Origin: Burkholderiales bacterium
Lineage (GTDB): Bacteria > Pseudomonadota > Gammaproteobacteria > Burkholderiales > Burkholderiaceae_C
Assembly (NCBI GenBank): GCA_017307865.1
Contig: JAFKGE010000051.1
Location: 1 to 34,503 of the forward strand
Direction of reading: 5' to 3'
Length of the DNA: 34,503 bases
Shown: one piece after another, positions 8,809-18,614 of the stretch
Layout: every line of letters begins with the position of its first letter
How positions within the stretch are numbered: position 1 is the first letter of the stretch
Translations under genes and position numbers: made by a program
Notes under the pieces: model-generated
Databases searched by the model: none
What the model was told of the DNA's origin: nothing
What the model saw: the letters and a program-made list of their open reading frames with translations, nothing else

Positions 8809-10257
8809 ATGAGCGCCCCCAAACTGATCCAGGGCTACGAGGTCGTCATCGGCTTCGAGACCCACACCCAGCTGCAGACGAACAGCAAGATCTTCAGCCG
8901 CGCGCCCACGGCCTTCGGCGCGGCGCCCAACACCCAGGCCTGCGCGGTCGACCTGGCGCTGCCCGGCACGCTGCCGGTGATGAACCGCGAGGCGGTGCAG
9001 TGCGCTATCAAACTGGGACTGGCGCTCGGCTCCCACATTGCGCCGCGCAGTGTTTTTGCCCGCAAGAACTATTTTTATCCCGACCTGCCCAAGGGCTACC
9101 AGATCAGCCAGTTCGAGATTCCCGTCGTCCAGGGCGGCACGGTGTCCTTCTTTGTCGGTGACGAGAAGAAAACCGTGCGCCTGGTGCGCGCGCACCTGGA
9201 AGAAGACGCCGGCAAGTCGCTGCATGAGGACTATCAGGGCATGAGCGGGATCGACCTGAACCGCGCCGGCACGCCGCTGCTGGAGATCGTGACCGAGCCC
9301 GACATGGGCAGCAGCGACGAGGCGGTGGCCTACGCGCGCGAACTGCACAAGATCGTCACCTGGATCGGCATTTGCGACGGCAACATGCAGGAAGGCAGCT
9401 TTCGCTGCGATGCCAACGTCAGCGTGCGCAAGCCCGGCGCGCCGCTGGGCACGCGCCGCGAGATCAAGAACCTGAACAGCTTCAAGTTCATGCAGCAGGC
9501 GATCGACTTCGAGATCCGCTGGCAGATCGAACAGCTGCAAGACGGCCACGCCATCCAGCAGGCCACCGTGCTGTTCGACCCGGATACCGGCGAGACGCGC
9601 GCCATGCGCACCAAGGAAGACTCGGCCGACTACCGCTACTTTCCCGACCCCGACCTGCCGCCGCTCTGCATTTCAGAGCAATGGATCGAGCAGACGCGCG
9701 CGCAAATGCCCGAATTGCCGCGCGCCATGGCCGAGCGCTTCGTGCGGCAGTACGGCCTGCCCGAGTACGACGCCAGCACGCTCACGCAGTCGCCGGCCAT
9801 GGCGGCCTACTTCGAGGCCGCGGCCCAGGCCAGCGGCCAGCCCAAACCGGCCAGCAACTGGGTGATGGGCGAGCTGTCCAAGCGCCTGAACGCCGACGAG
9901 ATCGGCATCGAGGCCGCCAGGGTGTCGGCCGCGCAGCTGGCGCAGCTGATCGGCCGCATCCACGACGGCACCATCAGCAACGCGGCGGCGCGCCAAGTGT
10001 TCGACGCGCTGTGGTCGGGCGCGGGCAGCGCGGTGGACGCCGTGATCGAGGCCAAGGGCCTGCGGCAGATGAATGACACCGGCGCGCTGGAAAAAATCGT
10101 CGACGCGGTGATCGCCGCCAACCCAGGCAACGTAGAGCAGTTCAAGGCCGGCAAGGACAAGGCTTTCAACGCCCTGGTCGGCCAGGTGATGAAGGCCAGC
10201 AAGGGCAAGGCCAACCCGCAGCAGGCCAGCGAGCTGCTCAAGGCGCGGCTGGCCTGA
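8809..10257 (+). CDS. gatB: Asp-tRNA(Asn)/Glu-tRNA(Gln) amidotransferase subunit B
   Basis: The 482-residue GatB binds the misacylated tRNA, activates the side-chain carboxylate with ATP and transfers ammonia from GatA. The N-terminal cradle has [10 protein letters not shown], the variant here of the usual GFEIHx[26 protein letters not shown] and [19 protein letters not shown] follow. The C-terminal YqeY-like tRNA-binding domain covers about the last 150 residues. The open frame extends 84 bp upstream, but that part is the interspersed repeat; ATG 8809 ([13 protein letters not shown]) fits the family start. It converges with the DUF4124 gene across 21 bp. Confidence 0.97.
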   Translation: MSAPKLIQGYEVVIGFETHTQLQTNSKIFSRAPTAFGAAPNTQACAVDLALPGTLPVMNREAVQCAIKLGLALGSHIAPRSVFARKNYFYPDLPKGYQISQFEIPVVQGGTVSFFVGDEKKTVRLVRAHLEEDAGKSLHEDYQGMSGIDLNRAGTPLLEIVTEPDMGSSDEAVAYARELHKIVTWIGICDGNMQEGSFRCDANVSVRKPGAPLGTRREIKNLNSFKFMQQAIDFEIRWQIEQLQDGHAIQQATVLFDPDTGETRAMRTKEDSADYRYFPDPDLPPLCISEQWIEQTRAQMPELPRAMAERFVRQYGLPEYDASTLTQSPAMAAYFEAAAQASGQPKPASNWVMGELSKRLNADEIGIEAARVSAAQLAQLIGRIHDGTISNAAARQVFDALWSGAGSAVDAVIEAKGLRQMNDTGALEKIVDAVIAANPGNVEQFKAGKDKAFNALVGQVMKASKGKANPQQASELLKARLA

Positions 10258-10278
10258 CGCGCCCGCCGGGGGCGGCGT

Positions 10279-10944
10279 TCAGGGGCGGCTGGCGCCGCCC
10301 TCCTTGGGCGCGGCGCCGATCCACAGGGTTTTCAGGTGCGCCGCCTCGGCGTCGAAGCGGTCGTTGATGCGCGCCTGCTCTTCCAGCTGGCCGGCGATGG
10401 CGCGGCGCTGCTCCTGCTGGGCCTGCTCGTTGTCCTCGATCGCGCGGCGCACGCGCGCCGGGGCCTTGGCGGGGTCCTTGCGGTAGAACTCCATTTCCTC
10501 GTTCAGCGCCGTGCGCTCGGCACGCAACTCGGCCAGGCGCTGCTCGGCCGCGTCCATCACCGCCTGGCTCTGGGCCAGCGCCTTCTTGCGCTCGATGTCG
10601 TGCGTGGCGGCATCCGGGTAGCGGGCCAGCAGCACCTGGTCGCGCCGGATGGCGTCGCGCGCGCGCTGGCGCGCCAGCGCCGCCTCGCGCTCGCGGGCGC
10701 GCTGGGCCTCGTGCTCGGCCGCGGTGGGCGTGGGCGGGATGACGCGCAAGGTGGCGCCGCTGTTGCTCAGCTCGCGCTGCGGCCGGTCGATGCAGGCGGC
10801 GATCGGGCGGTCGGAGGTGATGCGCCGGCCCTGGGCGTCGGTGCAGGTGTAGATGGCGCCCTGCTGCGCCCAGACCGGCCCCCAGCCCAGCAGGGCCAGG
10901 GCGGCGATGCACCGAAGGCGGCGCAGGGTCGGGGCGGTGTTCAT
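10279..10944 (-). CDS. secreted DUF4124-type protein with coiled coil
   Basis: The protein has 221 residues. Residues 1-26 form a Sec signal peptide (basic start, ALALLGWGP core, cleavage after VWA). Residues about 30-60 (AIYTCTDAQGRRITSDRPI) match the DUF4124 domain, a short periplasmic beta module with a conserved tyrosine-aspartate-glycine core found in many proteobacteria. Residues about 75-205 are highly charged, rich in Glu, Arg and Ala, and look like a long helical coiled coil. The function is unknown. The start lies 13 bp after the pyrE stop on the same strand, so it may be co-transcribed with pyrE. Confidence 0.8.
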   Translation of the reverse strand: MNTAPTLRRLRCIAALALLGWGPVWAQQGAIYTCTDAQGRRITSDRPIAACIDRPQRELSNSGATLRVIPPTPTAAEHEAQRAREREAALARQRARDAIRRDQVLLARYPDAATHDIERKKALAQSQAVMDAAEQRLAELRAERTALNEEMEFYRKDPAKAPARVRRAIEDNEQAQQEQRRAIAGQLEEQARINDRFDAEAAHLKTLWIGAAPKEGGASRP

Positions 10945-10957
10945 GCGTTTGCGGGGT

Positions 10958-11641
10958 TCAATCCACGCCGTAGCGGCTGCGGTACGCGGCCACGGCGTCG
11001 TAGTAGGGCAAAAACGAGGTTTCCGTCTTCAAAAGTTGCAATAAATGTGCCAGTTTGGCAATAGCGCAGACCTGCAAACCCAGCTGATCGCGGACGTAGT
11101 TCACGGCGCTCCAGGGGACGTCCTGGCCATTTTCGGTCGCCTTTTCCTGTCGGTCCAGAGCAATGGCCACCGCGTGCGGCGTGGCGCCGGCGGCCCGGAT
11201 GAGCGCGATCGACTCGCGTACGGCGGTGCCGGCCGAGATCACGTCGTCGACGATCAGCACCCGGCCCTGCAGCTTGGCGCCCACCAGGGTGCCGCCCTCG
11301 CCGTGGTCCTTGGCCTCCTTGCGGTTGTAGGCAAAGGGCTTGTTCACGCCCAGGCGCGCCAGCTCGACGGCGACGGCCGCGCCCAGCGGAATGCCCTTGT
11401 AGGCCGGGCCGAAGATGACGTCGAATTCGATCCCCGAGTCGAGCAGGGCGCGCGCATAAAATTGCGCCAGGCGGCCCAGCTTGGCGCCGTCGTCGAACAG
11501 GCCGGCGTTGAAGAAATAGGGTGACTGGCGCCCGGCCTTGGTCTTGAAGTCGCCAAAGCGCAGCACCCCGCTGTCGATGGCGAACCGCACGAAGTCGCGC
11601 GCCAATTGGTCCTGCGCGCTGCCCGCCTGTGTTGCGCTCAT
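10958..11641 (-). CDS. pyrE: orotate phosphoribosyltransferase
   Basis: The 227-residue enzyme of pyrimidine synthesis converts orotate and PRPP to orotidine 5'-monophosphate. The PRPP-binding motif VLIVDDVISAGTAVRE has the acidic pair Asp132-Asp133. The flexible catalytic loop is KEAKDHGEGG (about 108-117), and YFFNAGLFDDG and GPAYKGIPLG are also typical. ATG 11641 is supported by AAGGAC about 9 nt upstream; the longer frame to 11815 runs antisense through the exonuclease gene and is rejected. Its start is head-to-head with xth, so its promoter must lie inside the xth coding sequence. Confidence 0.97.
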   Translation of the reverse strand: MSATQAGSAQDQLARDFVRFAIDSGVLRFGDFKTKAGRQSPYFFNAGLFDDGAKLGRLAQFYARALLDSGIEFDVIFGPAYKGIPLGAAVAVELARLGVNKPFAYNRKEAKDHGEGGTLVGAKLQGRVLIVDDVISAGTAVRESIALIRAAGATPHAVAIALDRQEKATENGQDVPWSAVNYVRDQLGLQVCAIAKLAHLLQLLKTETSFLPYYDAVAAYRSRYGVD

Positions 11642-11654
11642 GGGAGACGTCCTT

Positions 11655-12446
11655 TTGTTCAAACTCACCAGCCTCAACCTCAACGGCATCCGATCGGCCG
11701 CCACCAAGGGCGTCGAAGCCTGGCTGGAGCAGCACGCGCCGGATTGTATTTGCGTGCAGGAGGTCAAGGCCCAGCAGCCCGACCTGGCCGGCCGCTTCGA
11801 GGTGCTGGCCGGCATGCAGGGCCACTTTCACCTGGCCGAGAAAAAGGGCTACGCCGGTGTCGGCGTTTACACGCGACACGCGCCCAGCGATGTCGTCACC
11901 GGCTTCGGCATGGCCGAGTTCGACGCCGAAGGCCGCTACGTCGAGCTGCGCTTCGACACGCCCCAGCGCCGCTTCTCGGTCATCAGCTGCTACTTTCCCA
12001 GCGGCTCGTCCGGCCCCGAGCGGCAGGAGGCCAAGTTCCGCTTCCTGGACGGCTTCTATCCCGTGCTGCAGCGCCTGAAGGCCGAGCGCGAGTTCATCCT
12101 GTGCGGCGACGTCAACATCGCGCACCAGCAGATCGACCTGAAGAACTGGAAGAGCAACCAGAAGAACAGCGGCTTCCTGCCCGAAGAGCGCGCCTGGATG
12201 ACGCGCGTGCTGACCGAAGGCGGCCTGGTCGACGTGTACCGGCGCCTGCAACCCGAGGCCACCGACGCCGCCTACACCTGGTGGAGCAACCGCGGCCAGG
12301 CCTACGCCAAGAACGTGGGCTGGCGGCTGGACTACCACCTGGCCACGCCCGCCATGGCCGAGCGCGCGCGCCGCGAGGCGATCTACAAGGAGCAGAAGTT
12401 CAGCGACCATGCGCCGATCACGATCGAGTACGACTGGAAGCTTTGA
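11655..12446 (+). CDS. exonuclease III-type AP endonuclease
   Basis: The protein has 263 residues and belongs to the ExoIII/APE1 family (endonuclease-exonuclease-phosphatase fold), which acts in base-excision repair on abasic sites and 3'-blocked ends. Motifs are LNLNGIR (Asn10), CVQEVKAQ (metal-binding Glu36), ILCGDVNIAH (Asp152, Asn154), TWWSN, WRLDYHLA and the C-terminal SDHAPI (Asp251, His252). The TTG at 11655 is chosen as start because GGGAGA (11642-11647) sits 7 nt before it and family members begin at (M)FKLTSLNLNG. The ATG at 11640 is an alternative, adding five residues, but has no ribosome binding site. It would be named xth or exoA depending on scheme. Confidence 0.92.
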   Translation: MFKLTSLNLNGIRSAATKGVEAWLEQHAPDCICVQEVKAQQPDLAGRFEVLAGMQGHFHLAEKKGYAGVGVYTRHAPSDVVTGFGMAEFDAEGRYVELRFDTPQRRFSVISCYFPSGSSGPERQEAKFRFLDGFYPVLQRLKAEREFILCGDVNIAHQQIDLKNWKSNQKNSGFLPEERAWMTRVLTEGGLVDVYRRLQPEATDAAYTWWSNRGQAYAKNVGWRLDYHLATPAMAERARREAIYKEQKFSDHAPITIEYDWKL

Positions 12447-12460
12447 GCGTGCCGCCTCGT

Positions 12461-12524
12461 TAACTATAAATATAGTAGCTGCTCGCGCTTTGTGGGCAAG
12501 CGCTGGCGCCTGATTTCGTTCAAA
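12461..12524 (+). repeat. tagctgc-type interspersed repeat, copy 3
   Basis: The copy has the head taactataaatatag, the stem region tagctgctcgcgctttgtgggcaagcgc and the tail ggcgcctgatttcgttcaaat. The hairpin GCGCTT / AAGCGC lies between the convergent xth and LysR genes and may weakly terminate either transcript. The tail overlaps the lysR-type gene: the stop codon of that gene (12520-12522) is made of repeat sequence. Confidence 0.75.
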
Positions 12525-13434
12525 TATCGAAAGCCCGCGTCCACCACGGCCCATCCAGCTGCTGCTGCAGCCAGGCGATGAAGCCGGTGACCTTGGCCGG
12601 CACCAGCTTGGGCGATGGGAACACGGCGTGCATTTCCTGCACCGGTAGGGCGTATTCATCCAGCAGCGGCACGATGCGGCCTTCGTCCACCGACTCGCGC
12701 GCCACGTACCAGGGCAGCATGGCCAGGCCCATGCCGGCGCGGCAGGCCGCCAGGATGGCCGACAGGTTGTTGCTGCGCAGCGGGCCGCGCACGGGGATCG
12801 ACAGGTCCGCGCCGCCCGGGCCGTGCAGCAGCCAGCGCGCGTCGCCCTGCACGCTGCTGTAGATCAGGCAGGCGTGGGCCGACAGCTCGGCCGGTGTGCG
12901 CGGCGGGCCGTGCGCCGCCAGGTAGGCCGGCGCGGCCGTGAGCACCCAGGGGTTGATGCCCAGGTGGCGCGCGCCCAGGCTGGAGTCGGCCAGCCGGCCG
13001 ATGCGGATGGCCACGTCCACCCCCTGCTCGACCAGGTTGACGTACTGGTCGTCGAAGCCCAGCTCGATTTGCAGGCCGGGGTGCTCGGCCATGTAACGCA
13101 GCACCAGCGGGATCAGCACGCGCCGCCCGAAGGCCACCGACGAGTTGATGCGCAGCGTGCCGCTGCTGCCCGCCTGCGCCAGGCCGGCCAGGGTGTCGGC
13201 CTCTTCCACCTGGCGCAGGATGGCCTTGCAGCGCTCGTGATAGAGCGCGCCGGCCTCGGTGGGCGTGACGCCGCGCGTGGAGCGGTGCAGCAGGCGCACG
13301 CCCAGGTGGCGCTCGGCTTCGGCCACGGCCTTGGTGGCGGTGGGCTGGGTGCTGCCCAGCTCGGCCGCGGCCTTGCTGAAGCTGCCGGTCTCCACCACCC
13401 GCACGAAGATCTGCATGGCCTGAAAGCGATCCAT
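12520..13434 (-). CDS. LysR-family transcriptional regulator, divergent from gcl
   Basis: The 304-residue LysR-type regulator has an N-terminal winged helix-turn-helix in residues 1-62, with SFSKAAAELGSTQPTATKAV as the recognition region and HRSTRGVTPTEAG as the wing. The periplasmic-binding-protein-like effector domain covers about 90-295. It is divergent from the glyoxylate operon with 122 bp between starts, and an ATTCC-N5-GGAAT inverted repeat lies in the gap. LysR regulators usually control the adjacent divergent operon, so it probably senses glyoxylate, tartronate semialdehyde or glycerate. The effector is not visible from sequence. The last codons are within or next to an interspersed repeat. 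Confidence 0.9.
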   Translation of the reverse strand: MDRFQAMQIFVRVVETGSFSKAAAELGSTQPTATKAVAEAERHLGVRLLHRSTRGVTPTEAGALYHERCKAILRQVEEADTLAGLAQAGSSGTLRINSSVAFGRRVLIPLVLRYMAEHPGLQIELGFDDQYVNLVEQGVDVAIRIGRLADSSLGARHLGINPWVLTAAPAYLAAHGPPRTPAELSAHACLIYSSVQGDARWLLHGPGGADLSIPVRGPLRSNNLSAILAACRAGMGLAMLPWYVARESVDEGRIVPLLDEYALPVQEMHAVFPSPKLVPAKVTGFIAWLQQQLDGPWWTRAFDI

Positions 13435-13463
13435 GCGTGCATCCTAGCGCGGCGCCGGCATTT

Positions 13464-13478
13464 ATTCCATGGCGGAAT
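13464..13478. promoter_or_regulatory. candidate LysR-type operator between the regulator and gcl
   Basis: ATTCC-N5-GGAAT is a perfect 5-bp inverted repeat with the T-N11-A shape typical of LysR-type binding sites. It lies 30 bp upstream of the regulator start and 79 bp upstream of gcl, the usual position for sites that both repress the regulator and activate the target. Confidence 0.4.
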
Positions 13479-13556
13479 GGGTCATATGCGCCCCTGGGCC
13501 TTCCCCCGCGCGGCCATCGCCGGCACCATCGACGCAACCCCAACTAGGAGCAAACG

Positions 13557-15344
<1,788 letters not shown>

Positions 15345-15371
15345 ACCTTTGCCAAGATCGGAGTGACTGAC

Positions 15372-16151
15372 ATGCCCAAGCTCGCCGCCAACCTGACGAT
15401 GCTCTACAACGAAGTGCCGTTTCTCGACCGCTTCGCGCTGGCCGCGCAGGACGGCTTCCAGGCGGTGGAATTCCTGTTTCCCTACGCCTTCAAGGCCGAG
15501 GACATTCGCCAGCGGCTGGACGCCAACGGCCTGCAGCTGGTGCTGCACAACCTGCCGGCCGGCAACTGGGATGCCGGCGAGCGCGGCATCGCCTGCCATC
15601 CCGACCGCACGGCCGAGTTCCGTGACGGCGTGGCCAGCGCCATCGCCTACGCCAGGGTGCTGGGCGTGGGCCAGCTCAACTGCCTGGCGGGCAAAGTCCC
15701 CGCCGGCGTGGCCGACGCCACACTGCACAAGACCCTGGTGGAAAACCTGCGCTACGCCGCTGCCGAGCTGAAAAAGGCCGGCCTGAAGCTGCTGGTCGAG
15801 CCCATCAACACCTTCGACATCCCAGGCTTCTACTTGCACGGCAGCGCACAGACGCTGGCGCTGCTGGACGAGGTGGGCGCCGACAACGCCTTCCTGCAGT
15901 ACGACATCTACCACATGCAGCGCATGGAGGGCGAGCTGGCCGCCACCCTGCAAAAGCAGCTGGCGCGCATCGCCCACCTGCAACTGGCCGACAATCCGGG
16001 TCGCAACGAGCCGGGCACGGGCGAGATCAACTACGCCTTTTTGTTCGCGTTTCTCGATCGCATCGGCTACGACGGCTGGATCGGCTGCGAATACAAGCCG
16101 GCCGCCGCCACCCGCGCCGGCCTGGGCTGGATCAAGGCGCTGGCGCAATGA
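15372..16151 (+). CDS. hyi: hydroxypyruvate isomerase
   Basis: The 259-residue TIM-barrel enzyme of the AP-endonuclease-2/xylose isomerase fold interconverts hydroxypyruvate and tartronate semialdehyde. The start PKLAANLTMLYNEVPFLDR matches the Hyi family. Metal and catalytic residues are in KLLVEPINTFDIPGFYLH (a catalytic Glu), QYDIYHMQRMEG and the C-terminal GWIGCEYKP (the second Glu). GGAG 9 nt before ATG 15372 supports that start over the GTG at 15363. It sits 27 bp after gcl and its stop precedes glxR by 14 bp. Confidence 0.94.
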   Translation: MPKLAANLTMLYNEVPFLDRFALAAQDGFQAVEFLFPYAFKAEDIRQRLDANGLQLVLHNLPAGNWDAGERGIACHPDRTAEFRDGVASAIAYARVLGVGQLNCLAGKVPAGVADATLHKTLVENLRYAAAELKKAGLKLLVEPINTFDIPGFYLHGSAQTLALLDEVGADNAFLQYDIYHMQRMEGELAATLQKQLARIAHLQLADNPGRNEPGTGEINYAFLFAFLDRIGYDGWIGCEYKPAAATRAGLGWIKALAQ

Positions 16152-16165
16152 ACCAAGGAGAAACC

Positions 16166-17071
16166 ATGAGCACTCAACCCCTCCACATCGGCTTCGTCGG
16201 CCTGGGCATCATGGGCACGCCCATGGCAGGCCACCTGATCAAGGCCGGCCACACGCTGCACCTGCATACGCGCGGCACCGTCCCGGCCGAACTGGTGCAG
16301 GCGGGCGGCAAGGCCTGCGCCAGCGGGCGCGAAGTGGCGCAGGCGTCCGACATCGTGATCATCATGGTGCCCGACACGCCCGACGTGGGCGATGCGCTGT
16401 TCGGCAAGGGCGGTGTGGCCGAGGGCCTGACCAAGGGCAAGCTGGTGATCGACATGTCCTCCATCTCGCCGGTGGAGACCAAGGAATACGCCGCCCGGAT
16501 CGAGGCCTTGGGCTGCGACTACATCGACGCGCCGGTCTCCGGCGGCGACGTGGGCGCAAAGAACGCCACGCTGTCGATCATGTGCGGTGCCAAGGAAGCG
16601 GCGTTCGAGCGCGCCAAACCGGTCTTCGAGCTGATGGGCAAGAACATCACCCGCGTGGGCGAGATCGGCGACGGCCAGACCTGCAAGGTGGCCAACCAGA
16701 TCGTGGTGGCCCTCACCATCAACGCCGTGGCCGAGGGCCTGCTGTTTGCCGCCCGCGCCGGGGCCGACCCGGCCAAGGTGCGCCAGGCGCTGCTGGGCGG
16801 CCTGGCCACCTCGCGCATCCTGGAGATCCTGGGCGAGCGCATGATCAAGCGCACCTTCGATCCGGGTTTTCGCATCAAGCTGCACCAGAAGGACTTGAAC
16901 CTGGCGCTCACCGCCGCGCGCCAGCTGGGCCTGGCGCTGCCGGCCACCTCCAACGCGCAGCAGCTGTTCAGCGCCTGCGTGGCGCACGGCGGCGCGGCCT
17001 GGGACCACTCGGGCATGGTGCGCGCGCTGGAGAAGCTGTCCAATTTCGAGATCGGCCAGAAGCCGGCTTGA
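16166..17071 (+). CDS. glxR: tartronate semialdehyde reductase (2-hydroxy-3-oxopropionate reductase)
   Basis: The 301-residue member of the beta-hydroxyacid dehydrogenase family reduces tartronate semialdehyde to D-glycerate with NAD(P)H. It has the nucleotide-binding loop GFVGLGIMGTPMAGHL (9-24), the substrate motif DAPVSGGDVGAKNATLSIM (121-139), and catalytic Lys174 in GQTCKVANQI. AAGGAG (16153-16158) before ATG 16166 fixes the start; the ATG at 16148 overlapping the hyi stop lacks one. Glyoxylate context selects GlxR over 3-hydroxyisobutyrate dehydrogenase. The next gene lies 233 bp away across repeats. Confidence 0.95.
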   Translation: MSTQPLHIGFVGLGIMGTPMAGHLIKAGHTLHLHTRGTVPAELVQAGGKACASGREVAQASDIVIIMVPDTPDVGDALFGKGGVAEGLTKGKLVIDMSSISPVETKEYAARIEALGCDYIDAPVSGGDVGAKNATLSIMCGAKEAAFERAKPVFELMGKNITRVGEIGDGQTCKVANQIVVALTINAVAEGLLFAARAGADPAKVRQALLGGLATSRILEILGERMIKRTFDPGFRIKLHQKDLNLALTAARQLGLALPATSNAQQLFSACVAHGGAAWDHSGMVRALEKLSNFEIGQKPA

Positions 17072-17101
17072 GGGCGGGCGCTTTCGACCGCATCAAAACA
17101 G

Positions 17102-17271
17102 CCGAACGCAGAGGACGCAAAGATCTCGCAGAGGACGCAGAAGATTCAAGAATCATGGGTAAATGTGGTCAAAACCGGCATACAGCAAGCGTCAACAGCT
17201 ATCATTTTCAAAGTGATTCCATACTGTCTTTTTTGCGCCCTTTGCGATTCCTTTGCGCCCTCTGCGTTCGG
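17102..17271. repeat. 21-bp inverted repeats bracketing an interspersed repeat in the glxR-glycerate kinase gap
   Basis: The left arm 17102-17122 (ccgaacgcagaggacgcaaag) and right arm 17251-17271 (ctttgcgccctctgcgttcgg) are inverted copies with one mismatch. A second, weaker pair lies just inside (gcagaggacgcag against ttgcgccctttgcg). Between them is a reverse copy of the tagctgc-type repeat. No reading frame is supported. In RNA the whole unit would fold into a long stem. Confidence 0.65.
17168..17212 (-). repeat. tagctgc-type interspersed repeat, copy 4 (reverse)
   Basis: Read on the minus strand it gives ttgaaaatgatagctgttgacgcttgctg, then a tail ending in gccggttttgacc. It lies inside the inverted-repeat unit 17102-17271, in the middle of the glyoxylate operon. 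Confidence 0.65.
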
Positions 17272-17304
17272 TTTTAAAGGATTGAGCACCCTGTGGAGCC
17301 CTGC

Positions 17305-18600
17305 ATGACGGCCAGCCCGAATCCGCGTGAGATGCTGCGGCGCATGTTCGACGCCGCGGTGGCCAGCGCCCAGCCGGCGCTGTGCGTGCCGCCGCACCTG
17401 CCCACGCCGGCGCAGCTGGGCGGCGGGCGGCTGGTCGTCATCGGCGCCGGCAAGGCCTCGGCCGCCATGGCGCAGGCGGTGGAAGAGCACTGGCCGGGGC
17501 CGCTCACCGGCCTGGTCGTCACGCGCTATGGCTATGGCGCGCCCTGCCAGCGCATCGAGATCGTCGAAGCGGCGCACCCCGTGCCCGACGCCGCCGGCCT
17601 GGCCGCGGCGCAGCGCATGCTGGCCTTCGTCAAGGGCCTGACGCCGCAGGACCTGGTGCTGTGCCTGATCTCGGGCGGCGGCTCGGCCCTGCTGCCGCTG
17701 CCCGGCCCGGGCCTCACGCTGCAGCACAAGCAGGACGTCAACCGCGCGCTGCTCAAGTCGGGCGCCACCATCAGCGAGATGAACTGCGTGCGCCGCCACC
17801 TGTCGGGCATCAAGGGCGGGCGGCTGGCGGCGGCCTGCCATCCGGCGCGCGTGCTGACGCTGCTGATCTCCGACGTGCCGGGCGACAACCCGATCGACAT
17901 CGCATCCGGCCCCACCGTGGCCGACCCCAGCACCTGCGCCGACGCGCTGGCCGTCATCAAGCGCTACGGCATCGAGGTGCCGCCGCAGGTGCGTGCGCTG
18001 CTGGACAGCGGCGCGGGCGAATCCGTCAAGCCGGGCGATGCGCGCCTGGCCGGCAACGCCGTGCGCATCATCGCCGCGCCGCAACTGGCGCTGGAGGCCG
18101 CGGCCGCCGTGGCGCGCCAGGCCGGCGTCACGCCCTACATCCTGGGCGATGCGCTGGAGGGCGAGGCGCGCGACGTGGGCAAGGTGCTGGCCGGCATGGC
18201 GCTGCAGGTGGCGCGCCACGGCCAGCCCGTGCCCGCGCCCTGCGTGCTGCTGTCGGGCGGCGAGACCACCGTCACCCTGCGCGGCCAGGGCCGCGGCGGG
18301 CGCAACGTCGAATGCCTGCTGTCGTCGGCCATCACGCTGGGCGGCCAGGCCGGCGTCTACGGCATCGCCTGCGACACCGACGGCGTGGACGGCGCCGAGG
18401 ACATCGCCGGCGCGCTGATCGACCCCAGCACGCTGGCGCGCGCCTGGGCAAAAGGCATCGCACCCAAGGACGCGCTGGACCACAACGACGGCCACGGCTT
18501 TTTCCAGGCGCTGGGCGACTCGGTCGTCACCGGCCCCACGCGCACCAACGTCAACGACTTTCGGGCGCTGCTGATTGAAGCCGCACCCGCCCAACCGTGA
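17305..18600 (+). CDS. glycerate 2-kinase (MOFRL family)
   Basis: The 431-residue glycerate kinase of the GckA/TtuD (DUF4147-MOFRL) type phosphorylates D-glycerate, in this family giving 2-phosphoglycerate. The N-terminal domain has VVIGAGKASAAMAQA (about 46-60) and LISGGGSALLPLPGPGLTL. The C-terminal MOFRL domain has GRGGRNVECLLSSAI and IACDTDGVDGAEDIAGA. GGAG six nt upstream supports ATG 17305. It follows glxR and is followed 14 bp later by pyk, which fits a path from glycerate to pyruvate. It may be called gckA or ttuD in related genomes. The repeat-rich 233-bp gap before it could hold a second promoter or an attenuator. Confidence 0.93.
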   Translation: MTASPNPREMLRRMFDAAVASAQPALCVPPHLPTPAQLGGGRLVVIGAGKASAAMAQAVEEHWPGPLTGLVVTRYGYGAPCQRIEIVEAAHPVPDAAGLAAAQRMLAFVKGLTPQDLVLCLISGGGSALLPLPGPGLTLQHKQDVNRALLKSGATISEMNCVRRHLSGIKGGRLAAACHPARVLTLLISDVPGDNPIDIASGPTVADPSTCADALAVIKRYGIEVPPQVRALLDSGAGESVKPGDARLAGNAVRIIAAPQLALEAAAAVARQAGVTPYILGDALEGEARDVGKVLAGMALQVARHGQPVPAPCVLLSGGETTVTLRGQGRGGRNVECLLSSAITLGGQAGVYGIACDTDGVDGAEDIAGALIDPSTLARAWAKGIAPKDALDHNDGHGFFQALGDSVVTGPTRTNVNDFRALLIEAAPAQP

Positions 18601-18614
18601 AGCACAAGGCCCCC

